Origin: an uncultured Clostridia bacterium
GTDB lineage: Bacteria; Bacillota; Clostridia; TANB77; CAG-508
DNA: 64,000 nt
Direction: 5' to 3'
NCBI GenBank assembly: GCA_934120675.1
Contig: CAKOUU010000005.1
Coordinates: 1-64,000 of the forward strand
The notes beneath the pieces are model-generated. The model had not been told where the DNA came from and did no database searches. It was given only the letters and a program-made list of their open reading frames with translations. Positions 8,779-17,396 of this stretch are shown here, in pieces. Made by a program: the position numbers and the translations under genes. The first letter of the stretch is position 1. Each line of letters starts with the position of its first letter.

Positions 8779-8988
8779 CTTTTATTTTCCTCCTTATATT
8801 TTATTTTTGATATTCTTGTATATCAAAATATTTAACTGTACATAGTATAGAAAGATTTAAATTTTCTATACTCATAATATAAAAAGCAAGCCTATTCCCG
8901 TCCGAATATTTTCGAACGAGCGTAGCTCGCTCTTTCTTTTTAATTATTCACAAAATTTATTTCTAAATTTTATAATATTATATTTCAA

Positions 8989-9759
8989 TTATTTTTCTTC
9001 ACTTTCAGCTACTACTTCTTCCATTGAAGCTGGTTCTTCTGAAACTTCTTCAGCAACTTCTTCTGCTTCGAAGCTTTCACCTTGTTTACCTTCAATGATA
9101 GCATTTGCCATTACGTCTGTTATTAATTTAACAGCTCTTATAGCATCATCATTTCCTGGTATAGCGTAATCTACTTCTTCTGGATTGCAGTTTGTGTCTA
9201 CTAATCCGATTACTGGAATTCCTAATTTTTTAGCTTCTAATACAGCTATATGTTCTTTTTTAGGATCTACTAAGAATATAACTCCTGGTATTTCTTCCAT
9301 GTCTTTGATTCCACCTAAGTTTCTTTCTAGTTTTTCCATTTCTTTCTTTAATAATATTACTTCTTTTTTAGGTAGTACTTCAAATGTACCATCTTCTTGC
9401 ATTTTTTCTAAATCTTTTAATCTTTGTACTCTTGTTCTGATAGTATCGAAGTTTGTTAACATTCCTCCTAACCATCTTTGGTCAACATAGTACATTCCAG
9501 ATTTTTCTGCTGCGTCTTTAACGCATTCTTGTGCTTGTTTTTTTGTTCCTACGAATAGAACTGTTTTTCCTTCTTCTACTTGTTCTTTTAAGAACGCATA
9601 TGCTTCATCGATTTTTTTAGATGTTTTTTGTAAATCGATTATATGGATTCCGTTTCTAGCTTGGAATATGTATTCAGCCATTTTAGGATCCCATCTTCTT
9701 GTTTGATGTCCAAAGTGAACACCTGCTTCAAGTAATTGTTTCATTGCAACTACTGCCAT
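8989..9759 (-). CDS. rpsB: 30S ribosomal protein S2
   Basis: 256 residues. It opens with MAVVAMKQLLEAGVHFGHQT, the S2 signature, and has a Glu-rich C-terminal tail (FEAEEVAEEVSEEPA). The ATG at 9759 follows GGGAGGAATTTAA. An upstream in-frame extension of 27 codons lacks a ribosome binding site and falls in the leader RNA. It is the first gene of the rpsB-tsf-pyrH-frr-ispA-uppS-cdsA-rseP operon. Confidence 0.97.
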   Translation of the reverse strand: MAVVAMKQLLEAGVHFGHQTRRWDPKMAEYIFQARNGIHIIDLQKTSKKIDEAYAFLKEQVEEGKTVLFVGTKKQAQECVKDAAEKSGMYYVDQRWLGGMLTNFDTIRTRVQRLKDLEKMQEDGTFEVLPKKEVILLKKEMEKLERNLGGIKDMEEIPGVIFLVDPKKEHIAVLEAKKLGIPVIGLVDTNCNPEEVDYAIPGNDDAIRAVKLITDVMANAIIEGKQGESFEAEEVAEEVSEEPASMEEVVAESEEK

Positions 9760-9898
9760 TTTAAATTCCTCCCTTTTTGTTTTTACTTCCATAAAGTTCA
9801 TCATTTGAATAGGACCAACTTTGTTGGCACTTCCCTTCAAACTTGCTCTATGTGTTTAATACGCATACTATTATACCAGCATTTTCCTGTAAATGCAA
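9760..9898 (-). promoter_or_regulatory. rpsB promoter and structured leader
   Basis: The -35 TTGCAT (9898-9893), a 17-nt spacer and the -10 TATAAT (9875-9870) form a near-consensus sigma-A promoter. The leader of about 105 nt contains a hairpin with arms CCAAC/GTTGG (9814-9826). S2 leaders are autoregulatory in several bacterial groups; that role here is inference only. Confidence 0.75.
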
Positions 9899-9970
9899 GT
9901 CTTTTTGTAAAATTTGTTACAGTTTCGGTTGAAGTTGTTAATTGTAACCCATATGATTAAGATTTTCCAA

Positions 9971-10017
9971 CAAAATACAAGAATAATGTTGTATTTTGTC
10001 GAAAAGTGTTGTATTAT
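9971..10017 (+). promoter_or_regulatory. Promoter overlapped by a perfect palindrome
   Basis: The -35 TTGTAT (9989-9994), a 17-nt spacer and the -10 TATTAT (10012-10017). The -35 lies inside a perfect inverted repeat, CAAAATACAA/TTGTATTTTG with an 8-nt centre (9971-9998). This placement suits an operator for a dimeric repressor, or a terminator-like hairpin. It drives the mini-gene at 10060. Confidence 0.55.
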
Positions 10018-10059
10018 ATTTATCGTTGCAAAAATATTGAACCAGCAGGAGGATAAAGT

Positions 10060-10161
10060 ATGATAACAGTTTTAGAAGGTGCTGATGATAAGTTTTTACA
10101 ACATTGTTTCTTGAAAGATCTTTGGGAATCCCTGAAAAACTTAACTCTCTGGATGCAATGA
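10060..10161 (+). CDS. 33-residue mini-protein of unknown function
   Basis: Starts MITVLEGADDKFLQHC and ends in SLKNLTLWMQ. It has an excellent AGGAGG site 7 nt before the ATG, its own sigma-A-like promoter and a strong terminator 40 nt downstream, so it looks like a monocistronic gene. It is acidic in its first half and amphipathic, with no membrane segment or signal peptide. I do not recognise the family. It could be a true small protein or a short leader peptide of a terminated RNA. Confidence 0.5.
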   Translation: MITVLEGADDKFLQHCFLKDLWESLKNLTLWMQ

Positions 10162-10200
10162 CAAAGTTGCTAGTTTCAAATAACCTTTAATAGTGGTTCA

Positions 10201-10236
10201 AAGAGGTTTTCTTTTATAGAAAACCTCTTTTTTTCT
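10201..10236 (+). terminator. Rho-independent terminator
   Basis: Stem AGAGGTTTTC/GAAAACCTCT with a short loop, followed by a run of eight T. It ends the transcript of the 33-codon gene and insulates the DUF4912 gene. Confidence 0.9.
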
Positions 10237-10245
10237 TAATTTTAC

Positions 10246-10274
10246 TTGAATTTATTTCAATTTTAGTATAGTAT
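10246..10274 (+). promoter_or_regulatory. Promoter of the DUF4912-GH57 pair
   Basis: -35 TTGAAT (10246-10251), 17-nt spacer, -10 TAGTAT (10269-10274), about 38 nt before the DUF4912 start codon. Confidence 0.6.
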
Positions 10275-10311
10275 ATATAGTAGAAAAAAAGAGATTACAT
10301 AGGAGGAAAAA

Positions 10312-11202
10312 ATGTCAAAAAAATCAAAAGAAGAAATAGAAAATTTAGAAAATAAAGAAATTAAATCTACAGATAAAAAATCTACCTCTACTGCTAAAAA
10401 AACAACTAGTAAAAAGGTTACTACTTCAACGAAAAAAATATCTACTAAAGTAACTACTTCAGAAAAAAAAGAAAATGCTAAAGCAACTACTGCTTCAAAT
10501 AAAAAAACAACTAGCAAAAAAACTGCTACTAAGAAATCTACAACAAAAGCTAAAACAGCCACTGCAAAAAAAACAACTGCAAAAAGTAAAAAAAGTACAA
10601 CTAAATCATCTAAAAAGGTCTGGCCAGCTGAATATTATGACTTACCACAAAAATATAATAAAACTGTTGTAAAAGTATTAGCACAAACTCCAAAAACACT
10701 ATTCATTTATTGGGAAATATCAGATGATGATATTGAAAAATTCAAAAAGGATTATGGAGATAACTTTTTTGAAACTACAAAACCTGTATTAATTATTCAT
10801 AATGATACTTTAAATTACAGTTTTGAGGTTGAGATTAATGATTTTGCAAATAGTTGGTATTTACATGTGAATGATAGTAAATCAGATTATAGAATTGAGC
10901 TTGGTAGACGTCCTTTTCAAGTTAATGAAAATATAAAATCAGATTATATCTACATAACTTCTTCAAATGAAATCGAGTCTCCTAATGACCATATTTTATT
11001 TAATAATTCACAAAAAATGGTTTATTTTAGAAATGTTAAAACTAATGTTGAAACTGCTAAAACATTTACATCTCTATCATTTATAAAAAATATGGGTAAA
11101 ATTTATGAGATATATGACTTATATCAAGAATTATATAAAAATGAAGAAAATATTGAAGATTTAATAAATCCATCTTCACATATATCTTCTCAGTTTAAAT
11201 AA
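10312..11202 (+). CDS. DUF4912 protein with histone-like Lys/Thr tail
   Basis: 296 residues. Residues 1-100 are low complexity, almost only Lys, Ser, Thr and Ala (TTSKKTATKKSTTKAKTA), like H1-type tails. From about residue 102 a globular DUF4912 domain begins (PAEYYDLPQKYNKTVVKVLA, then FIYWEISDDDIEKF and YRIELGRRPF). The start follows AGGAGGAAAAA. It precedes a GH57 alpha-glucan enzyme, and DUF4912 proteins often neighbour such genes, so a carbohydrate-related role is plausible; the basic tail might bind nucleic acid or anionic polymer. Function is otherwise unknown. Confidence 0.8.
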   Translation: MSKKSKEEIENLENKEIKSTDKKSTSTAKKTTSKKVTTSTKKISTKVTTSEKKENAKATTASNKKTTSKKTATKKSTTKAKTATAKKTTAKSKKSTTKSSKKVWPAEYYDLPQKYNKTVVKVLAQTPKTLFIYWEISDDDIEKFKKDYGDNFFETTKPVLIIHNDTLNYSFEVEINDFANSWYLHVNDSKSDYRIELGRRPFQVNENIKSDYIYITSSNEIESPNDHILFNNSQKMVYFRNVKTNVETAKTFTSLSFIKNMGKIYEIYDLYQELYKNEENIEDLINPSSHISSQFK

Positions 11203-11263
11203 AATGAGACAAGTGGGACAGTCTTAATTTGTCTCACATTTTTGTCATAAAATGTCGAATAGT
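11203..11263 (+). repeat. Dispersed hairpin repeat, GAGACA/GGGACAG family, copy 2
   Basis: It follows the DUF4912 stop codon directly (TAA-AATGAGACAAGTGGGACAG) and continues with TTTGTCTCA and ATGTCGAA. The AATGAGACAAGTGGGACAGT core matches copy 1 exactly. It lies in the 97-nt gap before the GH57 start and could form a hairpin in the intercistronic RNA. Confidence 0.8.
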
Positions 11264-11299
11264 AATGTACAATCAAAAACAAGTGAAGGGAGAATTACA

Positions 11300-12886
11300 A
11301 TGCAAGAGAAAAAAGGTTATGTAAGTTTTGTGTTACATGCGCATCTTCCATTTATCCATCACCCTGAAAGTGATGATTACCTAGAAGAGTCATGGCTATA
11401 TGAAGCAATTTCAGAAACATATATACCGCTACTTACAAATTTTAAGAAATTAGTTGATGAAGGGGTAGATTTTAGAATTACAATGTCTATGACTCCTCCT
11501 CTTCTTTCAATGTTAGATAATAAATTATTACAAAGAAAATATATTAAATATTTAAAGAGATTAATTGAGCTTTCTGAAAAAGAAATTGTTAGAACTGCAG
11601 GAAATGAAAAAGAAAATAAATTGGCTCATTACTATTTTGATAGATATTCTAATGATTTGCATCTTTTCAAAGATGTTTTTAACTGTGATTTGATTAGTCA
11701 ATTTAAGTATTTTCAAGATATTGGTGTTTTAGAAATTATCACTTGTGGAGCAACACATGGTTACTTCCCTATTTTATATGTAAATGAAAAAACTGTTAAA
11801 GCTCAAATTGCTGTTGGTGTTCAAACATATAAAAAATATTTTGGTAGACAACCTCGTGGAATTTGGCTTCCTGAATGTGGTTATGTTCCAGAAGCAGATA
11901 AATATTTAAAAGAATTTGGAATTGAATATGTAATTACAGAATCTCATGGTATTTTATATGCTGACCCAACTCCTGTTTATGGTACTTTCGCCCCTATCGT
12001 TTCACCAGAAGGTGTTGTTGCATTTGGGCGTGATATAGAATCTTCTAGACAGGTATGGAGTTCTATAAATGGTTACCCTGGTGATTTTAATTATAGGGAG
12101 TTCTATCGTGATATTGGTTATGAAGCAGATTATGACTATATTAAGCCATATATCGCCCATAACGGTGTTAGAGTTCATACAGGTATAAAGTATTATAGAA
12201 TAACTGGAAAAACTGAACAAAAGGATTATTACGATATTCAATGGGCAAAAGATTCAGCTGAAAAACAAGCAGGTCATTTCTTAGACTGCAGAACAAAACA
12301 AATTGAAAATTTATCTCCATGTATGGACAAACCACCTATCATTTTGTGTCCATATGATGCAGAACTTTATGGACATTGGTGGTATGAAGGTCCATATTGG
12401 TTATATATTTTATTTAAGAAAATTTACTATGATGATTGTAATTTCAAATTAATTACACCATCTGAATATATTGATAAATACCCAGAAATTCAAGTTGCTT
12501 CTCCTTGTCGTTCTAGCTGGGGTGCTAATGGTTATAGTGAAGTATGGCTTAATCCAACAAATGATTATGCTCACAAACATTTACATGTTGCTGGTGATAG
12601 AATGTGTGAATTGGCTAATTTATACCCTAACGCAAAAGGCTTGAAGAAAAAGGCTTTGAATCAATGTGCAAGAGAATTATTGCTTGCTCAAAGTAGTGAC
12701 TGGTTATTTATTATCACAAATGGTACTATGGTTGATTATGCTAAAAAACGTATTAAAGACCACATTGGTCGTTTTACTAAATTATATTATCAAATTAAAA
12801 ATGATGAAATTGATGAAGATTTCTTGAAAGACATTTCTAAAAAAGATTGTGTTTTTCCTGACATCGATTACAAAATTTATCAATAA
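11300..12886 (+). CDS. GH57 family glycoside hydrolase, probable 1,4-alpha-glucan branching enzyme
   Basis: 528 residues. GH57 conserved regions are visible: HAHLPFIHHPE near residue 13, the nucleophile region GIWLPECGY with Glu192, and the acid/base region PYDAELYGHWWYEGP with Asp353, followed by a C-terminal helical DUF1957-type domain with SSWGANGY and LLLAQSSDW. GH57 members with this C-terminal domain are branching enzymes that make alpha-1,6 links in glycogen. The start at 11300 follows GAAGGGAG; an earlier in-frame ATG lies inside the repeat. It is cotranscribed with the DUF4912 gene. Confidence 0.88.
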   Translation: MQEKKGYVSFVLHAHLPFIHHPESDDYLEESWLYEAISETYIPLLTNFKKLVDEGVDFRITMSMTPPLLSMLDNKLLQRKYIKYLKRLIELSEKEIVRTAGNEKENKLAHYYFDRYSNDLHLFKDVFNCDLISQFKYFQDIGVLEIITCGATHGYFPILYVNEKTVKAQIAVGVQTYKKYFGRQPRGIWLPECGYVPEADKYLKEFGIEYVITESHGILYADPTPVYGTFAPIVSPEGVVAFGRDIESSRQVWSSINGYPGDFNYREFYRDIGYEADYDYIKPYIAHNGVRVHTGIKYYRITGKTEQKDYYDIQWAKDSAEKQAGHFLDCRTKQIENLSPCMDKPPIILCPYDAELYGHWWYEGPYWLYILFKKIYYDDCNFKLITPSEYIDKYPEIQVASPCRSSWGANGYSEVWLNPTNDYAHKHLHVAGDRMCELANLYPNAKGLKKKALNQCARELLLAQSSDWLFIITNGTMVDYAKKRIKDHIGRFTKLYYQIKNDEIDEDFLKDISKKDCVFPDIDYKIYQ

Positions 12887-12888
12887 GT

Positions 12889-12955
12889 GGGATTGAAGGA
12901 AGTTCCTTCAATTCCATTTTTTATGGATTAAGGGACACTCCTTTAATCTTTTTTT
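12889..12955 (+). terminator. Tandem hairpins and terminator after the GH57 gene
   Basis: Hairpin one, GGGATTGAAGGAA/TTCCTTCAATTCC, starts 2 nt after the stop. Hairpin two, GATTAAGGGA/TCCTTTAATC, is followed by ten T. The first hairpin's opening GGGATTGAAG resembles the GGGATT repeat family. The rest of the gap to ytxC is AT-rich with no gene. Confidence 0.85.
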
Positions 12956-13079
12956 TAAAAATTTTTCTTGGTTTGAAAATAATTATTTTTGAACCATTTT
13001 CACTCTTTCATTTATTTTGCATATTATAATGTATAACTTTCAAAAGTTTAGCAGATAATATAAAAGAAGGGAGAAACTC

Positions 13080-13946
13080 ATGAAATCTATATGTATAAAA
13101 ACAAATGACCAAAATTTATTAGATTATCTACTAAACGAACTAGACTACATAGAAATAAAACCTGTTGCAATTTCAAAAAATAAATTCAAAAATTACAAAA
13201 ATATAATTATCCACTATAGTGGAAATGACAACGAGAAATTTATTCATGAAGTTTCTTGCATTCTTTCATGTCTTGTCATAGACGAGTTAGAGGAATCCTT
13301 TCTGAAAATGATTTTATTAAAGAATTATTTTTATTTTAATTCCAATGAAATCAAGCATATTTTAGAACTTTGTTATGAAATTTTTTCTGATGATTTTAAT
13401 ACTTATTTTGATAAAAAACATAATCTTTTAATTGAGAGTTTTGAAAATTATTTGATGGCTAATAAATCTATAATCTTAACTGGTTTTATTAACTTTCGTA
13501 TTAAAAGTTATATGGAAGTTTTAGAAAATGTTGTTGACGAAGCTGTTAATACATTTGTTGTTGAAAAGGAATATATGGAGTTTATCTCTCTTCTTAAGAT
13601 GTATATAAATTCTCAAACTTCGAACTGTGATGTTGTTCACTTAATTTACAACAATAGCAATTCTATTTTGTTGGATAAAGATAAAAATCAAATTAATGTT
13701 TCTGATGATATTTTTAAGGCTAAGTATTTATCTGATATTTCTTTTTCTTCTAATGACTATGCTCTAAATACTTTGCTTACACTTATTCCTAAAAAAATTT
13801 ATGTTCATTTAATTGATAATTGTATTGACGAGTTTATTAATACAATTTCTCTTATTTTTGAAAATCGTGTTGAAGTGTGTACTGATTGCAACATTTGTAA
13901 AATTTATAAAAATACTTCTTTAAAAAGAACCTTTATAAAAAAATAA
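13080..13946 (+). CDS. ytxC: YtxC-like sporulation protein
   Basis: 288 residues, soluble. The conserved YtxC region spans about residues 125-215: LTGFINFRIKSYMEVLENVV, then AVNTFVVEKEYMEFISLLKM. The family is found in endospore formers; the molecular role is unknown. GAAGGGAG precedes the ATG. Convergent with gpr, another sporulation gene, across a shared terminator. Confidence 0.85.
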   Translation: MKSICIKTNDQNLLDYLLNELDYIEIKPVAISKNKFKNYKNIIIHYSGNDNEKFIHEVSCILSCLVIDELEESFLKMILLKNYFYFNSNEIKHILELCYEIFSDDFNTYFDKKHNLLIESFENYLMANKSIILTGFINFRIKSYMEVLENVVDEAVNTFVVEKEYMEFISLLKMYINSQTSNCDVVHLIYNNSNSILLDKDKNQINVSDDIFKAKYLSDISFSSNDYALNTLLTLIPKKIYVHLIDNCIDEFINTISLIFENRVEVCTDCNICKIYKNTSLKRTFIKK

Positions 13947-13963
13947 ATTATAAAGGTTCTTTT
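13922..13963. terminator. Bidirectional terminator between ytxC and gpr
   Basis: Perfect 16-bp arms AAAAGAACCTTTATAA/TTATAAAGGTTCTTTT overlap the end of ytxC. It is usable from both sides. Confidence 0.9.
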
Positions 13964-13992
13964 GGGGACTAAAAATAATTAAAAATCAATTT

Positions 13993-14997
13993 TTATACGC
14001 TTCTATTTATTCCTGTTGCTACTATCTCTGCCATATTTTCTATTAGGTCATCTATCTCTTTTGGTGTTACTATTAAATTATAATCATTTGGAACTAATGC
14101 CTCTTTTATTTCTTCGTAGTTATCTTCATCTTTTAACTGATTTAAATATTCATTTGATTTTGCTTCTTGTTGCAATTTTGTTATAAATAAATCTAGGCAA
14201 TCATTTACAAGCACTGCAGTTTCTACAACTGTTGGTATTCCTATTGCTATTACTGGTATTCCTAATGTTGCTTGGCTTATTTCTGATCTTTTATTTCCTA
14301 CACCTGCTCCTGGAACTATTCCTGTATCTGATATTTGAACAGTACTGCTTATTCTTTCTATGCTTCTTGATGCAAGTGCATCTATTACTATTACTAATTT
14401 GGGATGTATGTTGTCTACTATTCCTTTTAATATTTCTACTGTTTCTATCCCTGTTGTTCCCAAAACTCCTGGAGATATTGCACTTACCATTCTCGTTCCT
14501 TCTTCTACATATTGTGGTAAATAATTTATTATGTGTCTTGTTACTTCTATTTCGTTAATTACTTTTGGTCCTAATGCATCTGGTGTGACATATATATTTC
14601 CGAGTCCTACTACTAATATTTCTCCTTGTTTATCTATATGAGCATCTATTATTTTTGTTAGTTCATTTGCTAATGTTTCTGCTGATTTTTCTATATCTTC
14701 GTCTTGTGCTATTTTTAGCTTTTTGATATCTATTGTTATATAATTTCCTTGTGGTTTACCAATTGCCTTTGCTCCCTCTTCATTTGTTATTTTAACTCTT
14801 TCCACTGATATATTTTCGTTTATTTCTTCTTTTGTGCTTTCTATTCCGTTTATTTCATTCTCTATGCTGTTTGCTTTTTTGTATATGTCACGTCTTTCAT
14901 TTGCTAGATCTGTTCTGAAATTGAATTGTTTTGTTTTATTTTTTTGTATATCTTCTATTTTATTGTTTTCTTTTTTTGAAATGTAATTTTCTAACAT
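13993..14997 (-). CDS. gpr: GPR germination protease
   Basis: Spore endopeptidase that degrades small acid-soluble spore proteins early in germination and is made as an autoprocessed zymogen. 334 residues. Seen: a propeptide of about 30 residues followed by FRTDLANERRD, then VVGLGNIYVTPDALGPKV, the GTTGIETVEI region, IDALASRS and GAGVGNKRSEISQATLG. The ATG at 14997 is preceded by AGGAG inside a hairpin; a TTG 9 nt upstream touches that site. It follows rplQ at the end of the ribosomal cluster but should be forespore-expressed; I could not recognise a sigma-G promoter. Confidence 0.95.
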   Translation of the reverse strand: MLENYISKKENNKIEDIQKNKTKQFNFRTDLANERRDIYKKANSIENEINGIESTKEEINENISVERVKITNEEGAKAIGKPQGNYITIDIKKLKIAQDEDIEKSAETLANELTKIIDAHIDKQGEILVVGLGNIYVTPDALGPKVINEIEVTRHIINYLPQYVEEGTRMVSAISPGVLGTTGIETVEILKGIVDNIHPKLVIVIDALASRSIERISSTVQISDTGIVPGAGVGNKRSEISQATLGIPVIAIGIPTVVETAVLVNDCLDLFITKLQQEAKSNEYLNQLKDEDNYEEIKEALVPNDYNLIVTPKEIDDLIENMAEIVATGINRSV

Positions 14998-15035
14998 AAA
15001 AACCAACTCCTACTTTTATAGTATTTGTTGGTTTT
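14998..15035 (-). promoter_or_regulatory. Hairpin enclosing the gpr ribosome binding site
   Basis: Arms AAAACCAAC/GTTGGTTTT flank TAAAAGTAGGA, so the AGGAG site lies at the base of the loop and stem. In the - direction the stem is followed by TTTTTA, so it might also terminate rplQ transcripts. Either effect would keep gpr silent in ribosomal operon mRNA. Confidence 0.5.
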
Positions 15036-15061
15036 GTTTTTTTATTCACTTATGTTTCTAA

Positions 15062-15598
15062 TTATATTAATTGTAATATAGCAACTTCTGCTGCGTCTCC
15101 TCTTCTTGGTCCAGCTTTAACAATTCTTGTATATCCTCCAACGTTTTTACCTGCATATTTAGGTGCTATTTCGTTGAATAATTTTGCTGGTACGTCGATA
15201 TTGTTACCTTCAGCATCTTTTACTTTATTTACTTTTCTCATTATTTTTCTTCTAGCATTTAATCTAGATGGCATATCTTTTTGTCTTTTTTCAGTAGTTT
15301 CTTCTTTAACTACTTTTAAGAATTCTTTACCATTTTTGCTTTTTACTAATTCTGTAACTTTATTACCTTTAGAGTCTAATTTAGCTTTAACAACTTTTGT
15401 GTCTACTTCTTCAAAGTTGTCTTTTTCTTTTATTGCTAGTGATATTAAGCTATCAGCTATTGCTTTTACTTCTTTAGCTCTTGGTAATGTAGTTTCTACT
15501 TTTCCATATACTAATAGGTCTGTTGTTAAGTTTCTTAACATTGACATTCTTATATCTGTAGTTCTACCTAATTTTCTATTTGTAGCCACTTTATTCAC
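15062..15598 (-). CDS. rplQ: 50S ribosomal protein L17, long form
   Basis: 178 residues against about 110-130 in many bacteria. The N terminus (LGRTTDIRMSMLRNLTTDLL) and the C terminus (KNVGGYTRIVKAGPRRGD) are standard. A Lys-rich insert of about 60 residues lies between them (around residues 62-125). Last gene of the alpha operon. AAGGTG is the likely ribosome binding site. Confidence 0.95.
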   Translation of the reverse strand: MNKVATNRKLGRTTDIRMSMLRNLTTDLLVYGKVETTLPRAKEVKAIADSLISLAIKEKDNFEEVDTKVVKAKLDSKGNKVTELVKSKNGKEFLKVVKEETTEKRQKDMPSRLNARRKIMRKVNKVKDAEGNNIDVPAKLFNEIAPKYAGKNVGGYTRIVKAGPRRGDAAEVAILQLI

Positions 15599-15616
15599 CT
15601 TTCCCTTTCGCTTTGG

Positions 15617-15653
15617 TCATCGTCATCAAAAATTTTATAAATTTTGGATGACA
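15617..15653. repeat. TCATCGTCAT hairpin repeat, copy 1 (upstream of rplQ)
   Basis: TCATCGTCATC then a hairpin AAAATTTATAAAATTTT-type stem and GATGACA. Related copies are at 20670, 23628 and 26973, each in a gap of the ribosomal superoperon. Confidence 0.75.
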
Positions 15654-15692
15654 AATCTCTACTCTTTTTTATTTATTGCTATTCTTATTTTT

Positions 15693-16640
15693 TTACTCAT
15701 CTTCTTGTGCAAAGTCTAAGCCCAATGAATGTAATTTGGCTGTTACTTCATCAAAAGATTTTTTACCTAAATTTCTAACTTTCATCATTTCTGATTCAGA
15801 TTTACTAATTAAATCCTCAACAGTTGAGATGTTAGCTCTTTTTAAGCAGTTATATGATCTAACAGATAGTTCTAATTCTTCTATTGACATTTCTAGAACT
15901 TTTTCTTTCTTAGATTCTTCTTTTTCAACCATAACTTGTGTGTTTTTAGTTGTTTCTGATAAATCTATAAATAATTCTAAATGTCCTGTCATTACTTTTG
16001 CAGCTAAGCTTAATGCTTCATGTGCTTTTAAGCTTCCATCTGTCCATACTTCAATTACTAGTTTATCATAGTCAACTGTTTGACCAACTCTAGTATTTTC
16101 TACTTGATAATTTACTTTTTTAACTGGTGTGTAAATTGAATCAATTGGAAGTACTGAGATATCTTGATTTGGTTTTTTATTTTTTTCAGATGAGTTATAT
16201 CCTCTTCCTCTATCAGCAGTTAGTTCCATTACAAGGCTTCCACCTTCTGCAACTGTTGCTATATGTAAGTCAGGGTTTAGTATTTCTACTGTTCCATCTG
16301 ATTCTATATCTGCTGCTGTAACTTCTCCTTCACCTTTGAAGTTTATTCTTAATGTTTTTTCTTCGTTTCCGTCGAATTTTAATCTAACATTTTTTAAATT
16401 TACTATTACTTCTGGTACGTCTTCTACAACATTTGGTATTGTTGAAAATTCGTGTAATACTCCATCAATTTTTACGCTTGTTATTGCGCATCCTGGAAGT
16501 GATGAAAGTAATATTCTTCTTAGTGAGTTTCCTATTGTTACACCATATCCTCTTTCTAATGGTTCACATACAAATTTAGCATAATTATTTGTTTCATCGA
16601 TTTCTAGACATTCAATATTTGGCTTTTCAAATTCTATCAT
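15693..16640 (-). CDS. rpoA: RNA polymerase alpha subunit
   Basis: 315 residues. The N-terminal dimerisation domain contains GYGVTIGNSLRRILLSSLPG; the C-terminal alphaCTD (from about residue 245) contains SIEELELSVRSYNCLKRANI for UP-element and activator contacts. A hairpin TTGAGA/TCTCAA lies just upstream of the AGGAGG site. Confidence 0.98.
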   Translation of the reverse strand: MIEFEKPNIECLEIDETNNYAKFVCEPLERGYGVTIGNSLRRILLSSLPGCAITSVKIDGVLHEFSTIPNVVEDVPEVIVNLKNVRLKFDGNEEKTLRINFKGEGEVTAADIESDGTVEILNPDLHIATVAEGGSLVMELTADRGRGYNSSEKNKKPNQDISVLPIDSIYTPVKKVNYQVENTRVGQTVDYDKLVIEVWTDGSLKAHEALSLAAKVMTGHLELFIDLSETTKNTQVMVEKEESKKEKVLEMSIEELELSVRSYNCLKRANISTVEDLISKSESEMMKVRNLGKKSFDEVTAKLHSLGLDFAQEDE

Positions 16641-16750
16641 TTTTACCTCCTAAATTGAGATTATTCTCAAACTCTTTAAAAACTTTATGAGTTTTTTTAA
16701 GTAAAATTTTAAAGTTTTGACTAAACCTTTACACTTACTTTCAAAAACTA

Positions 16751-17377
16751 TTATTTTGAGTAAAGCTCTACTATTAAATGTTCTTCTATTGGAAGATCTA
16801 TGTCTTCTCTAGCTGATAATCTAATTACTTTACCACTTAGTTTTTCGTTATCTCTTTCTAACCAAGCTGGAACTGGTCTTGCTGAGTTTTCTTCTATATT
16901 GATTTTTAATGTAGAGTTATCTTTTTTGCTTTCTCTAACTGCGATTACATCTCCTGCTTTTACTAAGTAAGATGGTATATCTACTCTTTTACCATTAACT
17001 TCAAATTGTCCATGGTTTACAAATTGTCTTGCTTGTGCTCTTGATGTTCCAAATCCTAATCTGTATACAACGTTATCTAATCTGCTTTCTAATATTTGTA
17101 ATAAGTTTTCACCTGTTACACCTTTTTTATTTGAAGCCATTTCAAAATATTTTCTGAATTGTTTTTCTCCAACTCCATAATATGCTTTAGTTTTTTGTTT
17201 TTCTCTTAATTGTGTACCGTATTCAGAAAGTTTTGCTCTTTTTTGTCCGTGTTGACCTGGTGCATAATTTCTTCTTGATATACTACATTTATCTGAGTAG
17301 CATCTTGCACCTTTTAAGAACAATTTTTGTCCTTCTCTACGGCATATACGACATTGTTCGTCTTTATATCTTGCCAT
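16751..17377 (-). CDS. rpsD: 30S ribosomal protein S4
   Basis: 208 residues. N-terminal four-Cys zinc site (CRICRREG, then CYSDKC) and an S4 RNA-binding domain (ESRLDNVVYRLGFGTSRAQA). In many bacteria S4 represses its operon through the leader; no such site was recognised here. Confidence 0.98.
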   Translation of the reverse strand: MARYKDEQCRICRREGQKLFLKGARCYSDKCSISRRNYAPGQHGQKRAKLSEYGTQLREKQKTKAYYGVGEKQFRKYFEMASNKKGVTGENLLQILESRLDNVVYRLGFGTSRAQARQFVNHGQFEVNGKRVDIPSYLVKAGDVIAVRESKKDNSTLKINIEENSARPVPAWLERDNEKLSGKVIRLSAREDIDLPIEEHLIVELYSK

Positions 17378-17396
17378 TATTTTCTACTCCCTTCTC

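Noticed and set aside
8240..8845. 201-codon + strand frame opposite tsf
   Set aside because: Antisense shadow of a conserved gene with no ribosome binding site or promoter; the same applies to the other long + strand frames opposite typA, rplF and secY.
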